In this document: positions 35,544-45,101 of the stretch, piece by piece | How positions within the stretch are numbered: the first letter of the stretch is position 1 | Layout: every line of letters starts with the position of its first letter | Origin: Aeolococcus sp050734155 | GTDB lineage: Bacteria > Chloroflexota > Dormibacteria > Aeolococcales > Aeolococcaceae | Assembly: GCA_050734155.1 (NCBI GenBank) | Contig: JBOHUD010000023.1 | Coordinates: 84,825-148,824 of the forward strand | DNA: 64,000 nucleotides | Direction of reading: 5' to 3' | Notes under the pieces: generated by a model | What the model was told of the DNA's origin: nothing | Seen by the model: the letters and a program-made list of their open reading frames with translations, nothing else | Databases searched by the model: none | Position numbers and translations under genes: made by a program

Positions 35544-38008
35544 CTCTGGGCAAGGTCGAGCAGGCGCGCGGTCGCCGACTTGACGTCGACACGCGCCCGG
35601 GCGGGCCCCACGCAGGACGGGCAGCCAGCGGCGCAGCCGCAGCTCGCGACCAGCTGTGCCGCCATACCGGCCAGGTCAGCGCAGCCCTGATGGCAGCGCT
35701 CGGCGAAGCCCACCCCGCCGGCCACGGCGTCGTAGATGTACACCGTGGGCCACCCGCTCTCGGTCACCACCGGGTGGTCAGGCGCCGGCGGACGCCAGCC
35801 CGGGGCGAACTCCTGGGGCTCTGCCGCGATCGCCGAGGTGAGCGCCGGGGGCACGCCCAGGGTCGCCGGAGGTGAGGCCGCGGCGCGCAGCTGCGCCTGG
35901 GTGCCGAGGTCTCGCGGATCGCACATGCACAGCAGCGACGCCGCCGCATGGAACACGGCAGCGATGCCGCTGAGGGCCGCGTCCAGCTCGGCGCTGGCCA
36001 CGCCCCGCAGGACGCCCGGATCGAAGGCCGTCCAAGCGGCCACGGTGTGCAGATCCTGCTCGGGAAGGCTTATCGGTCCCGCCCCGACGTTCTCGTGCGT
36101 GAGGAATCGGACCTTCTTGTACAGGGTCGCCAGCCTGCTCACCCGGACCTCTCCGAGCGAGCGCCGGCAGGTGTCACCGACCGGGCCCGCGTATCGCTCG
36201 AGTATCTGCAGCGTGGTCCGCGTCTCCGCGACCGTGAAGTGGTCGACGATGATCGGGTGCACATAGGCGCGCTTCTCCTCCCAATCGAGCCGCTCGACGT
36301 GGAACTGGCGGCCCTCGTGCAGGTAGATGGCGTCGTCGTGGACCAGGACCGGAGCGGCGAACTGGTCCACCTCGCCGATGACCCGGCCGTGACTTCCCGG
36401 CCTCCCTCCCCCGCTCCCCGCCCATGGCCCCTGCGGCCCCTGGCCGGGACCGCCGGCGCCGGTGGAGGTGTCGATGATTACCACGTTGGTGGCGGCGGCA
36501 CGGCGCAGCGAGATCGCCTCTGCGGGGAAGGCGTCCGCGGCCCAGTGATACCGCGACCCGCTGCGATGCACGAGGCCGTCCTCGCTGAACAGGTCGAGGA
36601 GGGCGCCGGTGGTGTCGCTGCCGGCACCGCCGAAGGACTCGCCACACTCGAAGGCCAGCTCGAATGTCGCCGCCTGGAGATGGCTGCCCAGCACCAGCAG
36701 GTTGTCTGGATTGATGAGGCCGTGCTCCGGCGGCGCCTCGAGCAGGTAGCGAGGGTTGTTGACCAGGAACTGGTCCAGCGGCGAGTCCGTGGCCAGCAGG
36801 ACGCCCAGCGACTCGCTGTCCCGCCTGCCCGCGCGACCCAGCTGCTGCCATGTCGAGGCAATGGTTCCCGGGTAACCGACAAGGATGGCCGCATCGAGGT
36901 TGCCGATGTCGATGCCGAGCTCCAGCGCGTTGGTGCTGACCACGCCGCGAACGCTGCCGTCGCGCAGGCCCGCCTCGATGGCGCGGCGTTCGAGGGGAAG
37001 GTAGCCACCCCGGTAGCCGCGCACCGGCGACGTTCCGCCCTGGCGCGGTGCGGGGTTCAGCCGCTGCAGGTAGGTGAGCAGCACCTCGACCCCGGAGCGG
37101 CTGCGGGTGAAGGCGATGGTCTGCAGCCGGCGCCGCAGCAGCTCGGCCATCAGGCGTCGCGCCTCCAGGGTTGCCGAGCGCCGCACTCCCATGGTGCCGT
37201 CGATCAGCGGCGGATTCCAGAACCACAGCCGGCGGGCGGCCCGGGGAGCGCCGTTGACGTCGACCAGTTGCACGGGACGCTCCAGCAGCCGCTCGGCCAG
37301 CTCGCGCGGGTTGGCCACGGTTGCGCTGCAGGCGATCACCGAGGGAGTGCTGCCGTAGAAGCGGCAGATCCGCAGCAGGCGCCGCAGGACGTTGGCGAGG
37401 TGAGACCCGAACAGCCCTCGATAGGCATGGAGCTCATCGATGACGATGTATCGAAGATGCTGGAAGAGGCGCACCCAGCTGGTGTGGTGCGGAAGGATGC
37501 CGCCGTGCAGCATGTCGGGATTGGTGACCACGATGTTGCCGTCGTTGCGCACCGCACGGCGCAGCCCGGGAGCGGTGTCGCCGTCATACGTCGCCGCGCG
37601 CAGGCCCTCGGGGAGGTGGACGGCGATGTCCTGGAGGGTGGCGAGCTGGTCCTGGGCGAGCGCCTTGGTGGGGAACAGCCAGAGCGATCTCATCTCGGGG
37701 TCGTGCAGCCAGGCGTCGAGTACGGGCACCGCGAATGCCAGCGTCTTGCCGCTGGCGGTGGGGGTGACCACCACCACGTCGCGGCCGGCCAGGGCATGGG
37801 CGACCGCCTCTGACTGGTGCACGTAGGGCCGCACGATGCCGCGCGCGCCGAGCGCTCTCAGCAGCCGCGGATCGACGGCGGCGGGCCAGTCGGCGTACAC
37901 GGCCCGGTTTGCCGGGATCACCTCCTCGTGGACGATCCGGCCGGCGACGGTGGCGCTGGCCCGCAGCTGGTCGAGCGCGTCGGCGATGGGGTCGATCACC
38001 GTGGTCAT
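35540..38008 (-). CDS. MrfA/YprA-like DEAD/DEAH-box repair helicase
   Basis: An 822-residue superfamily 2 helicase. Motif I is TPTASGKTLAF, motif II VIDELHAYRG, and motif VI QQLGRAGRRDSES. The C-terminal DUF1998-type domain ends in a cysteine cluster (SCGCAAGCPSCVG, with further Cys just before) that probably binds zinc. This matches Bacillus YprA (MrfA), which acts with YprB in repair of mitomycin adducts. A glycine-rich insert near residues 525-545 may be a linker. It is coupled to the downstream glycosylase, and a second glycosylase lies just upstream on the chromosome. Confidence 0.9.
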   Translation of the reverse strand: MTTVIDPIADALDQLRASATVAGRIVHEEVIPANRAVYADWPAAVDPRLLRALGARGIVRPYVHQSEAVAHALAGRDVVVVTPTASGKTLAFAVPVLDAWLHDPEMRSLWLFPTKALAQDQLATLQDIAVHLPEGLRAATYDGDTAPGLRRAVRNDGNIVVTNPDMLHGGILPHHTSWVRLFQHLRYIVIDELHAYRGLFGSHLANVLRRLLRICRFYGSTPSVIACSATVANPRELAERLLERPVQLVDVNGAPRAARRLWFWNPPLIDGTMGVRRSATLEARRLMAELLRRRLQTIAFTRSRSGVEVLLTYLQRLNPAPRQGGTSPVRGYRGGYLPLERRAIEAGLRDGSVRGVVSTNALELGIDIGNLDAAILVGYPGTIASTWQQLGRAGRRDSESLGVLLATDSPLDQFLVNNPRYLLEAPPEHGLINPDNLLVLGSHLQAATFELAFECGESFGGAGSDTTGALLDLFSEDGLVHRSGSRYHWAADAFPAEAISLRRAAATNVVIIDTSTGAGGPGQGPQGPWAGSGGGRPGSHGRVIGEVDQFAAPVLVHDDAIYLHEGRQFHVERLDWEEKRAYVHPIIVDHFTVAETRTTLQILERYAGPVGDTCRRSLGEVRVSRLATLYKKVRFLTHENVGAGPISLPEQDLHTVAAWTAFDPGVLRGVASAELDAALSGIAAVFHAAASLLCMCDPRDLGTQAQLRAAASPPATLGVPPALTSAIAAEPQEFAPGWRPPAPDHPVVTESGWPTVYIYDAVAGGVGFAERCHQGCADLAGMAAQLVASCGCAAGCPSCVGPARARVDVKSATARLLDLAQR

Positions 38009-38087
38009 GGCTGCACGGCAGTGTACGCGAACATCTGTTCGGAGACAATGCCAACGCGAGCCGATGCGGCGCGGCCAGCGCTCGGTG

Positions 38088-39011
38088 TCAGCGGCCGCGG
38101 ATGTCCTGGCGGCTGAGCTTGGGCCCGTGGCGCGGCGCCCCGCCGCCCGCCGACATGAGCAGGCGGATCACCCGCCCGCGCTGCCCCGCGTAGGGCTGGA
38201 GCAGCTCGAGCATGCGCAGGTCGGTGGCCCGCGGCTCCCCGGCGAGCGCGTAGGCAACCACGTTGGGCAGGTGGAAATCGCCGAGGGGAACCGCATCCGG
38301 ATCGCCGTGGCTGACCGCGGTGACCTCCGCCGCCGTCCAGGGGCCCACCCCGGGGAGCGATTGCAGGCGGTTGCGCGCCTCCGCGGCGGGAGATCCTGCC
38401 AGGCGATCGAGGGCGCTGGCGCGGCGCGCCGCGGCAACGATCGCTGCGGCGCGGCGCTGCTCGACGTTGCAGGCGTGGAATGTCCAGTAGGGCGTGACCG
38501 CGAGGCGGCGCGGATCGGGCGGCAGCAGCAGCCCCACCCCTCCCGGGGCGGGGTCGCCGACCCGCCGGACCAGGTCGCGGTAGGCGCGGCGGGCGTCGGG
38601 GCCAACCACCTTCTGGGCCATCACCACCCAGACCAGGGCGTCGAAGACCGACGTGCCGGAGGTAAGGCGCAGCCCGGGGCGGCGGCGCCGCGCCTCGGCA
38701 AGCGCGGGGTGGAGCACGTGCAGCTCGGCAGGGTTGTCGTGCAGCCCGGCCAGCTGAGGGGCGAGGTCGAGCGCCGCGGCGGCCCCCGGACCGAGCGCCG
38801 CGGCCTCGAGCTCGTCCCCGTCAACGCGAAGACAGAGGGTCGCCGGCCCCGCTGGGGTGCGCAGGGCTCGCCAGACCTCGCCGCCGGCAACCCGAATGGT
38901 GGGATCGTCGCGGCCCTGGCGGAGGGGAAAGGTCGTGGCCACCAGGTCGAGCGGTCCGTGGCGCAGGCGCTCGCGGCGAATCGCCAGCTTGGCACCGGGG
39001 GCTGCGGTCAC
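38088..39011 (-). CDS. HhH-GPD DNA glycosylase (AlkA-like, second)
   Basis: A 307-residue glycosylase with an N-terminal AlkA-like beta domain, then HhH-GPD. The loop LPGVGPWTAAEVTAV is followed by a candidate catalytic Asp in VPLGDFHLPN. It is only distantly similar to the glycosylase at 34848-35543 and probably differs in substrate. GTG at 39011 is chosen; the frame extends upstream but becomes arginine-rich and non-family. It lies 79 bases upstream of the MrfA-like gene on the same strand, and is divergent from a DnaJ-family gene. Confidence 0.87.
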   Translation of the reverse strand: MTAAPGAKLAIRRERLRHGPLDLVATTFPLRQGRDDPTIRVAGGEVWRALRTPAGPATLCLRVDGDELEAAALGPGAAAALDLAPQLAGLHDNPAELHVLHPALAEARRRRPGLRLTSGTSVFDALVWVVMAQKVVGPDARRAYRDLVRRVGDPAPGGVGLLLPPDPRRLAVTPYWTFHACNVEQRRAAAIVAAARRASALDRLAGSPAAEARNRLQSLPGVGPWTAAEVTAVSHGDPDAVPLGDFHLPNVVAYALAGEPRATDLRMLELLQPYAGQRGRVIRLLMSAGGGAPRHGPKLSRQDIRGR

Positions 39012-39114
39012 CCGCCCACCATACCGAGGCCAGCGGCTTCCCACCGGGCACCCTGGCCGCCGGCGCGCGCGCCAATCGTTTTGCCGCCTCGCGCGATCGG
39101 GTACAACTCCGAGC

Positions 39115-40083
39115 GTGCCCACCGCCTTCCAGGACTACTACGCCATCCTCGGGGTGTCGCGGACAGCGACGCAGAAGGAGATCAAGGCCGCCTTCCGCAA
39201 GCTCGCTCGCAAGCACCACCCCGACCTCAACCAGGGCGACCCCGCCGCCGAGCGACGGTTCAAGGAGATCAACGAGGCCAACGAGGTGCTCAGCGACCCT
39301 GAGAAGCGGCGGCTGTACGACGAGGTGGGTCCCCGCTGGCGCGAATACGAGGCCTGGGACAGGGCGGGGCGCCCTGGGCCCTCACCGTTCGGGAGCGCGC
39401 CGGGCGGCGGAGGTGGGCCGCAGGTGGAGTACCGCACGGTGTCGCCGGACGAGCTGGAGAGCCTGTTCGGTGACGCGGATCCCTTCTCCGACTTCTTCCA
39501 TTCCATGTTCGGGCGCTCCGCAGGCGGGCGGCCCCGCCGCGCTCCCGCCCGCCGAGGCGACGACGTCGAGGGCCGCGCCGAGATCACGCTGGAGGAGGCC
39601 TACTCGGGGACCACCCGCACAATCGAGCTCAACGAGGGGGGCCGCACCCGCCGCGTGGAGATCAGCATCCCCGCCGGTGTCGCCGACGGGGGCCGGGTGC
39701 GCGCCGCCGGCCAGGGCGGCGCGGGCAGCGCCGGGGCAGGCTCGGGTGACCTCTTCGTTCGGGTGGCGGTGCGCCACCACCCGCGCTTCACGCGCGGCGG
39801 CAGCGACCTGCGCGTGCCGGTGGCGGTGCCTCTCGATGTCGCCCTGCTCGGTGGCGAGGTGGCCGTCCCCACCCTCCGCGGCACCACCGCCCGGCTCCAG
39901 GTCGCCGCGGGCACGCAGAACGGTGCCAGGCTGCGCCTGCGCGGGCTGGGCATGCCCACGCTGCGGGGCGGTGGCCACGGCGACCTGATCGCCGAGATCC
40001 AGGTCCGCCTCCCCCACAAGCTCACCCCGGCGGCCCGGCAGCTGGCCGAGCAGCTCCGCACCGAACGTGGGGCCGCCGGCTGA
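39115..40083 (+). CDS. CbpA-type DnaJ co-chaperone
   Basis: A 322-residue Hsp40. The J domain (about 5-70) has the HPD motif in KHHPDLNQG, needed to stimulate DnaK ATPase. A Gly/Phe-rich linker follows, then the two beta-barrel C-terminal client-binding domains. There is no CxxCxGxG zinc-finger repeat, so it is class B (CbpA) rather than DnaJ. GTG start at 39115 is used since the J domain begins at once. It ends 2 bases before the opposing TlpA-like gene's stop. Confidence 0.92.
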   Translation: MPTAFQDYYAILGVSRTATQKEIKAAFRKLARKHHPDLNQGDPAAERRFKEINEANEVLSDPEKRRLYDEVGPRWREYEAWDRAGRPGPSPFGSAPGGGGGPQVEYRTVSPDELESLFGDADPFSDFFHSMFGRSAGGRPRRAPARRGDDVEGRAEITLEEAYSGTTRTIELNEGGRTRRVEISIPAGVADGGRVRAAGQGGAGSAGAGSGDLFVRVAVRHHPRFTRGGSDLRVPVAVPLDVALLGGEVAVPTLRGTTARLQVAAGTQNGARLRLRGLGMPTLRGGGHGDLIAEIQVRLPHKLTPAARQLAEQLRTERGAAG

Positions 40084-40085
40084 GC

Positions 40086-40637
40086 TCAGCCGGCGATCCC
40101 GTAGAGCGACTGGATGCGGCCGCGCAGGTCGGCCTCGCTGATGGCGCCGAACACCACCGCCAGCACCCGCCCGGCGCTGCTGTAGAACACGGTAAGGGGC
40201 ATCCCGCGCGCGCCCAGGGCATCGTGGAGTCCGCTCTCCTGGGTTCCGCCGACGTCCCGCGCCAGGGGCCACCAGTCCACTCCGTACTGACGGGCCATGG
40301 CCGGGCCGTTGCCGTTCTCCAGTGAATCGATCCCGGCGAAGGTGACCCGGCCCCGGAGCTGGCGCGAGACCGCGGCCATCCCGGGAAGCTCGCCCCGGCA
40401 GGCCGTGCACCAGGACGCGAAGAAGTCCAGCACCACGGGGTGGCCGTGCAGATCCGCCATCGTGAGATCACCGGAGCCGCTCAGGCGGGGCAGTCTCCAG
40501 GTGGTCGGCTGGGTCGACAGCGCGGGCGGCAGCGGGGCGGCGGAGGACGCTCGCAGCGCCACCAGGACGGCGGCCACCGCCACCGCCACGACCACGGCGG
40601 CGCGGGAGGCGAGGCTGCGCGACGGCCACAGGGGCAT
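40086..40637 (-). CDS. TlpA/ResA-like membrane-anchored thioredoxin
   Basis: A 183-residue protein with an N-terminal anchor (about 12-32) and an extracytoplasmic thioredoxin fold. The redox motif is in FFASWCTACRGELPGM (WCxxC). Cis-proline region GMPLTVFY is present. Such proteins reduce or oxidise exported proteins, for example during cytochrome c maturation. ATG at 40637 starts directly before the membrane segment; a longer upstream frame is not protein-like. Confidence 0.88.
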   Translation of the reverse strand: MPLWPSRSLASRAAVVVAVAVAAVLVALRASSAAPLPPALSTQPTTWRLPRLSGSGDLTMADLHGHPVVLDFFASWCTACRGELPGMAAVSRQLRGRVTFAGIDSLENGNGPAMARQYGVDWWPLARDVGGTQESGLHDALGARGMPLTVFYSSAGRVLAVVFGAISEADLRGRIQSLYGIAG

Positions 40638-40723
40638 CTGCGCAATTGTCCCATCACCGCGCCGGATCGCCCCCGGAGGCACCCTGCGGGCTTCCGGGGA
40701 CGACCAGCGGTGACGGTTGGAGG

Positions 40724-41971
40724 CTACGGGAGGATGGGCAGGTCGGTGCCCGCGCCGGCGCAGTAGCCCGCGCCACCTGCCGAGCTGTTGCTCCACAGCG
40801 ACTGCACGGGGAAGCTCTGGCCGGGCCTGCCGTTGTTGTTGCCCACGATGGTGCCGATGCTGCCCGGCATCCCGGGGACGGGCTCGGGGCCGGCCCCGGT
40901 GACCAGCCACAGCGGGTCGGCTCCGACCCAGGCGCACTTGTCGCCGGTCTCGTACTGGTTGATGTCGTACCAGGCGCCCAGGTGGGCGCCGTTGGGCCCG
41001 GGATCCTCGGCCCCCGGATCGGTGACCGTCTCCTCGATCTCGTGGCCGAGCACGATGGACTCACCGTCCAGCCTGCCCGCCGGACCGGCATTGACGCTGT
41101 TCTCACCGCAGCCGGTGCCCTGGGTGAGGATGTAGGGCATGTTGGTGAAGGAGATGTTGGGGGTGATCCCGTTGTAGATGCCGTTCTCGATGCCCGGCTC
41201 GGTGTAGTCGTGCCAGGCGCAGTAGCCCACCGACGAGGCCAGCGGGTCCGAGAAGTTCTGGGGTTGGGCGATGACGAACTGGCTGTTGAGCAGGTCGGTG
41301 GCGTGGAAGTGCTGCACCGCCCGGGCCGCCTCCTGGGCGATCTCGGTGTAGGTCATCTGGGGATCGATCGGCGAGGTGTTGTCGAACCACACACCCTTGA
41401 GCTGGTTGGCGGGGTTCTGGACGTACTCGTTGAAGGGATGGCCGCTGGGATCCGTGAGGGTCTGGTAGTACTGCGTCTGCGTCCCCGCCCACTGGGTGCC
41501 GCCCAGCTGCTGGGCGAAGCTCAGCATGCGCTGGCCGGCGCCGCTGGGGTCGCAGGGAACCCTGTCGCCGGCCGGCCGGGTGGCGCAGGAGCTGCTGAAG
41601 GCGCCCTTGTGGCCCCACCCGTAGAAGACCAGGTAGATCTTCGGGGTCACCTGCACGTGGCCGCCGAAATAGGCCATGTTGACCGGCCAGGGCTCGCCGG
41701 CCGGGGGTGGCGGCGGCACGCAGCCGGGCACCGGCGAGGGCGGGGTCACGGGCAGGCAGGCGAGGACCGGGGGCGGCTGGATGGAGGGATGCACCGCTGT
41801 GGTGTCCCCGTTGATCGCGGCCGTCTGGCCGATCGTGTACATGAGCGCGGGCTGGTGGTACGGCATTGCCGCCAGGTCGGCGTGTGCCACAGCCTGCGGA
41901 CCGGCGGCGGCGAACCCGACGGTCGCCACCAGGGCAACCCCGGGGACAAGTGCGCTGAGGCGTCGAATCAC
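40724..41971 (-). CDS. Secreted EXORDIUM/metalloprotease-like protein
   Basis: A 415-residue exported protein with a signal peptide (about 1-30) and a proline-rich spacer (about 65-92). The catalytic-looking part has LGHEIEETVTDP (a possible zinc-binding HExxE with downstream Asp), then AWYDINQYETGDKCAW. The layout HE...TDP...AWYD...GDKC recalls a poorly studied secreted family related to EXORDIUM/phosphate-induced proteins. Cysteines at several sites suggest disulphides. The substrate is unknown. It stands alone, 86 bases from the TlpA-like gene. Confidence 0.68.
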   Translation of the reverse strand: MIRRLSALVPGVALVATVGFAAAGPQAVAHADLAAMPYHQPALMYTIGQTAAINGDTTAVHPSIQPPPVLACLPVTPPSPVPGCVPPPPPAGEPWPVNMAYFGGHVQVTPKIYLVFYGWGHKGAFSSSCATRPAGDRVPCDPSGAGQRMLSFAQQLGGTQWAGTQTQYYQTLTDPSGHPFNEYVQNPANQLKGVWFDNTSPIDPQMTYTEIAQEAARAVQHFHATDLLNSQFVIAQPQNFSDPLASSVGYCAWHDYTEPGIENGIYNGITPNISFTNMPYILTQGTGCGENSVNAGPAGRLDGESIVLGHEIEETVTDPGAEDPGPNGAHLGAWYDINQYETGDKCAWVGADPLWLVTGAGPEPVPGMPGSIGTIVGNNNGRPGQSFPVQSLWSNSSAGGAGYCAGAGTDLPILP

Positions 41972-42126
41972 TGGCGGTCTCCTGTCCTGATCGTCTGCCG
42001 CTGCCGGCGAGCGGTGTACTCGAAAAGACGAGCGGGATCGTCAAAACTTGCGCAGCCGCGGGCAACCCCCCTGGGACACCCCCGCGGTCCGGTGGGGATT
42101 ACCGCTCCAGCACCCCAGCGCCCCGG

Positions 42127-42957
42127 CTACCCCGGCCGGCCGGCGGCGGCGTCGATCGCGTATCGCAGCAGGAGATGATCCTGGGATCGCCGGATGGAGC
42201 GCAGCGAGCCGGGACGGGTGAAGGCGGGCAGGGCCACTCCCTCGACCAGGCTGCGGCGTTCGCCGGAGGACTGGCTGCGCCCCGCCAGCTGCGGGGCGAC
42301 GGTGAGGAAGAGGTCGAGCGGGACTCCCCCGCTGAGCAGGTCTCCGAGCAGATGAGGGCCCCCCTCACACAGCACCGGGCCACCATCCGCCAGGTCCCTG
42401 GCCGCCTCGACGATGGCAGCGGGGGCGAGCCGGGCCGCCGGAGCCGCGACCCTGACGGCCTCCGGGCCGGCTCCGCGGATCGCCACGCATCCCAGGGAGG
42501 TGAGCACGTGCACGGGGACGGCGGGGCGGGCGACGGCCACCGCATCGGCGGGCACGGCGCCGGTGCTGCTCACCACCAGCAGCGGAGCCGGTGGGGCCGG
42601 CCGGCCGGCGGCCGCGCGCAGCTCGATCAGGTCCGCGCCCCGATCGGGGGCCAGCGACTCGGCCGTCCACTGATGGTTGAGCGTGGCCCGCAGAGTCCCG
42701 GCCCCGACCATGATCACTCCCGCGACCGCTCGGAGCATCGCCATCAGCAGACGGTCCGCCGGCACCCCGGCTCCGACCGCGCGCGAGTCGTCGGCGTCGA
42801 GCCCGAGGCTGACGATCCCGTCGATGGTGCTGACGAAGTTGACAGCAACCCGCTCGCTGCCGAGCAGCAGCGCCGCTCCGTACTCCTCCTCGAGCGTGCA
42901 GCGTGGCGCCGCCGGCTCACCCTCGAGGAGGACCTCGAAGACCTCGGGCCCCGGCAT
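42127..42957 (-). CDS. RibD C-terminal-domain reductase (pyrimidine reductase family)
   Basis: A 276-residue protein with a dihydrofolate-reductase-like fold of the RibD-C family. Typical features are VAVNFVSTIDGIVSLG near the start, the NADPH-binding GAGTLRATLNH, and CEGGPHLLGDLLSGG. RibD-C reduces a pyrimidine intermediate in riboflavin synthesis, but stand-alone relatives may use other substrates; no other rib gene is near. ATG start at 42957, 1 base after the VIT1-like gene's stop, implies co-translation with it. Confidence 0.82.
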   Translation of the reverse strand: MPGPEVFEVLLEGEPAAPRCTLEEEYGAALLLGSERVAVNFVSTIDGIVSLGLDADDSRAVGAGVPADRLLMAMLRAVAGVIMVGAGTLRATLNHQWTAESLAPDRGADLIELRAAAGRPAPPAPLLVVSSTGAVPADAVAVARPAVPVHVLTSLGCVAIRGAGPEAVRVAAPAARLAPAAIVEAARDLADGGPVLCEGGPHLLGDLLSGGVPLDLFLTVAPQLAGRSQSSGERRSLVEGVALPAFTRPGSLRSIRRSQDHLLLRYAIDAAAGRPG

Positions 42958-42958
42958 G

Positions 42959-43699
42959 TCAGCCGGTGTGCACCCCGACGGCGCTGCCGATGCCGTACGT
43001 GACAGCCGCCACCACCATGGCGATCCCGAGCTGGCGGAGCGCGGTGCGGACACGGGATCGACCCGTGAACGAGGCCACCGCCGCCCCGACCGCGAGAGCG
43101 GCCAGCGCTCCCAGGACGATGGAGGCGATCACCGCCACGTTGCCGTTGCCGAAGAACCAGGGGAGCAGCGGCACCAGCGCACCCACAGCGAAGCTGCCAA
43201 AGGATGAGGCCGCCGCCGCCATCGGGGAGCCGATCGACCCCGGGTTGACCCCCAGCTCCTCGCGGCTGTGCACCTCGAGCGCCACCTCCGGGTCCCGGCT
43301 GAGGGCGGTGGCCACCTGCTCGGCAGCCCCCGCGGGCACGCCGCGCGAGACGTACAGGGCCACCAGCTCGCGATGCTCGGATTCCGGATGCCGGCGCAGT
43401 TCCTCGCGTTCGATGGAGACCTCGCGCTCGATGAGCTCCCGCTGCGCGCTCATCGAGACGTATTCACCGGCCGCCATCGAGAAGGCGCCGGCCACCATGC
43501 CGGCCAGACCGGCGAGCCGGACCACCCCGGCCGCGGGATGGGCGCCGGCGACGCCGAGGATCAGCGAGACGTTGGTGAGCAGACCGTCACTGACCCCGAA
43601 CACGGCGGCACGCGCCGCCCCTCCCTGGACGTCGCGGTGATGCTCGTGGCGGAACGGCACCGCCGCCGCCGCAACAGCCGGCCTGACCTTGAGCTCCAT
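42959..43699 (-). CDS. VIT1/CCC1-family membrane transporter
   Basis: A 246-residue membrane protein of the Fe/Mn vacuolar transporter family. N-terminal VFGVSDGLLTNVSLILGVAG and AGAFSMAAGEYVSMSAQRELIERE are the characteristic membrane-helix-1/2 signatures. The middle holds an acidic helical cytoplasmic hairpin (about 80-155), and three further segments follow. Family members transport iron or manganese. ATG at 43699 is chosen, with the segment preceding it lacking family features. Confidence 0.9.
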   Translation of the reverse strand: MELKVRPAVAAAAVPFRHEHHRDVQGGAARAAVFGVSDGLLTNVSLILGVAGAHPAAGVVRLAGLAGMVAGAFSMAAGEYVSMSAQRELIEREVSIEREELRRHPESEHRELVALYVSRGVPAGAAEQVATALSRDPEVALEVHSREELGVNPGSIGSPMAAAASSFGSFAVGALVPLLPWFFGNGNVAVIASIVLGALAALAVGAAVASFTGRSRVRTALRQLGIAMVVAAVTYGIGSAVGVHTG

Positions 43700-43709
43700 G
43701 CTCGAAAGG

Positions 43710-44990
43710 TTACTTGGCCAGGGGTAGAACGCGGACCCGCCCGCGCCTGTGCTCCTGCGCCGACGCACCCCTCGGTGCCACCACGCGCACCGCTTCACCG
43801 GGGCGACCGAAGTAGTACCCCTGGCCGCAGTGCACCCCAAGTCGCTTCAGGGCCTCCGCTTCCTCATACGTCTCCACACCCTCGGCGACCGCCGTGGCAT
43901 TGATCTGCTCGATGAAGTAGATGAGCCCGTGGAGCAGGGCCCGTCGTGCCAGGTCGCGGTGGATGTCGCGGATCAGGGACATGTCCAGCTTCACGATGTC
44001 GGGCTTGGTGCTGAGGATGTGGCTGAAGGTCGCGAACCCTGCGCCGGCGTCGTCGACGGCGTAGCGCATGCCGCGGAAGCGAAGCCGCGCCACTGAGCTG
44101 TTGAACTGGGGGTAATCGCCGATGGCCGCGTGCTCGGTCACCTCGATGACGATGCGGTCCGTGCCCACCTCGATGAGGGTTGCGAACTCGCTGCTGGTGG
44201 CCGTCTGCGGCGAGACGTTGATGGCCAGGTACGCGTCCGGCGCCAGCGCGTCGAGGTGTCCGAGCGCCGATCGCACCGCGGCGAGCTCCAGCTCGGGGCC
44301 CAGGCCCACCTGCTCGGCGGCGGCGAACCAGACGTCCGGTGGCTGCGGGGTCTCGCCTGCGAATCGCGCCAGCGCCTCGTACCCCACCGGTGCCCCGGTG
44401 ATCAGGTCGACGATCGGCTGGAGGACGGTGTTGAGGCGCCCCTCGCGCAGCACCGCACGGATCTGGGCGCGCTTCTGCCGGCGGGCCACCGCCGCGTGCT
44501 CCTCGCGCTCGAGCTGCTCCGCGTAGATGCGCGCCAGCATGCGCATGAAGCGCACATCGCGCTTGCCGACGCTGTCATCGGGACTGCGGCTCACACACGC
44601 CATCGATCCCCAGATGCGACCGTCGGGGAGGCTCACGGGAACGCCCACGTAGCTGCCGATGTTGGCCTCAAAGGTGACGTCCATGGCCGCGGCGACGGGG
44701 TCGGCGGCGGTGTCGGGGATGGCCTCGCTGAGCCTGCCCTCGGTCATCGCCTTGCAGTACATCCAGCCCAGCGGCACCCGCAGCTCGGAGCTGAGCCTGA
44801 AGAGCGCCGCGTCGCCGGTGACGTGGCGGAAGACCTGTTCGCCGCCGGCGAACTCGGCGACAAAGGCGACATCGGTGTCCAGGTACTCACGGGCGGCTTC
44901 GAGAAGATCGTCGACCAGCAGGCGCGCGGGCCGTTCCAGGGCGAGAGCCGAGAGGGCCGTGTCGCCGGCCGTGATCTCTGCTGGGGTCAC
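43710..44990 (-). CDS. GAF-EAL cyclic-di-GMP phosphodiesterase
   Basis: A 426-residue protein. Residues about 20-170 form a GAF domain (GWMYCKAMTEGRLSEAIPD) and about 180-410 an EAL domain. The catalytic signature YEALARF is present, with EVTEH, the metal-binding DDAGAGF and VAEGVET, so hydrolysis of c-di-GMP is plausible. The tail is Arg-rich. It sits 10 bases upstream of the VIT1-like gene on the same strand and may lead that operon. Confidence 0.92.
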   Translation of the reverse strand: MTPAEITAGDTALSALALERPARLLVDDLLEAAREYLDTDVAFVAEFAGGEQVFRHVTGDAALFRLSSELRVPLGWMYCKAMTEGRLSEAIPDTAADPVAAAMDVTFEANIGSYVGVPVSLPDGRIWGSMACVSRSPDDSVGKRDVRFMRMLARIYAEQLEREEHAAVARRQKRAQIRAVLREGRLNTVLQPIVDLITGAPVGYEALARFAGETPQPPDVWFAAAEQVGLGPELELAAVRSALGHLDALAPDAYLAINVSPQTATSSEFATLIEVGTDRIVIEVTEHAAIGDYPQFNSSVARLRFRGMRYAVDDAGAGFATFSHILSTKPDIVKLDMSLIRDIHRDLARRALLHGLIYFIEQINATAVAEGVETYEEAEALKRLGVHCGQGYYFGRPGEAVRVVAPRGASAQEHRRGRVRVLPLAK

Positions 44991-45101
44991 ATTCCATCCA
45001 CGTGGCTTTGGCCAATCCTGTCACAAGGGAGGCTCTCCGCTGTATAGCCGCGCCCGCCCCGCGGTTGCCGCTCTGCGACAGACTCGTCACCAAGAGCGCG
45101 G

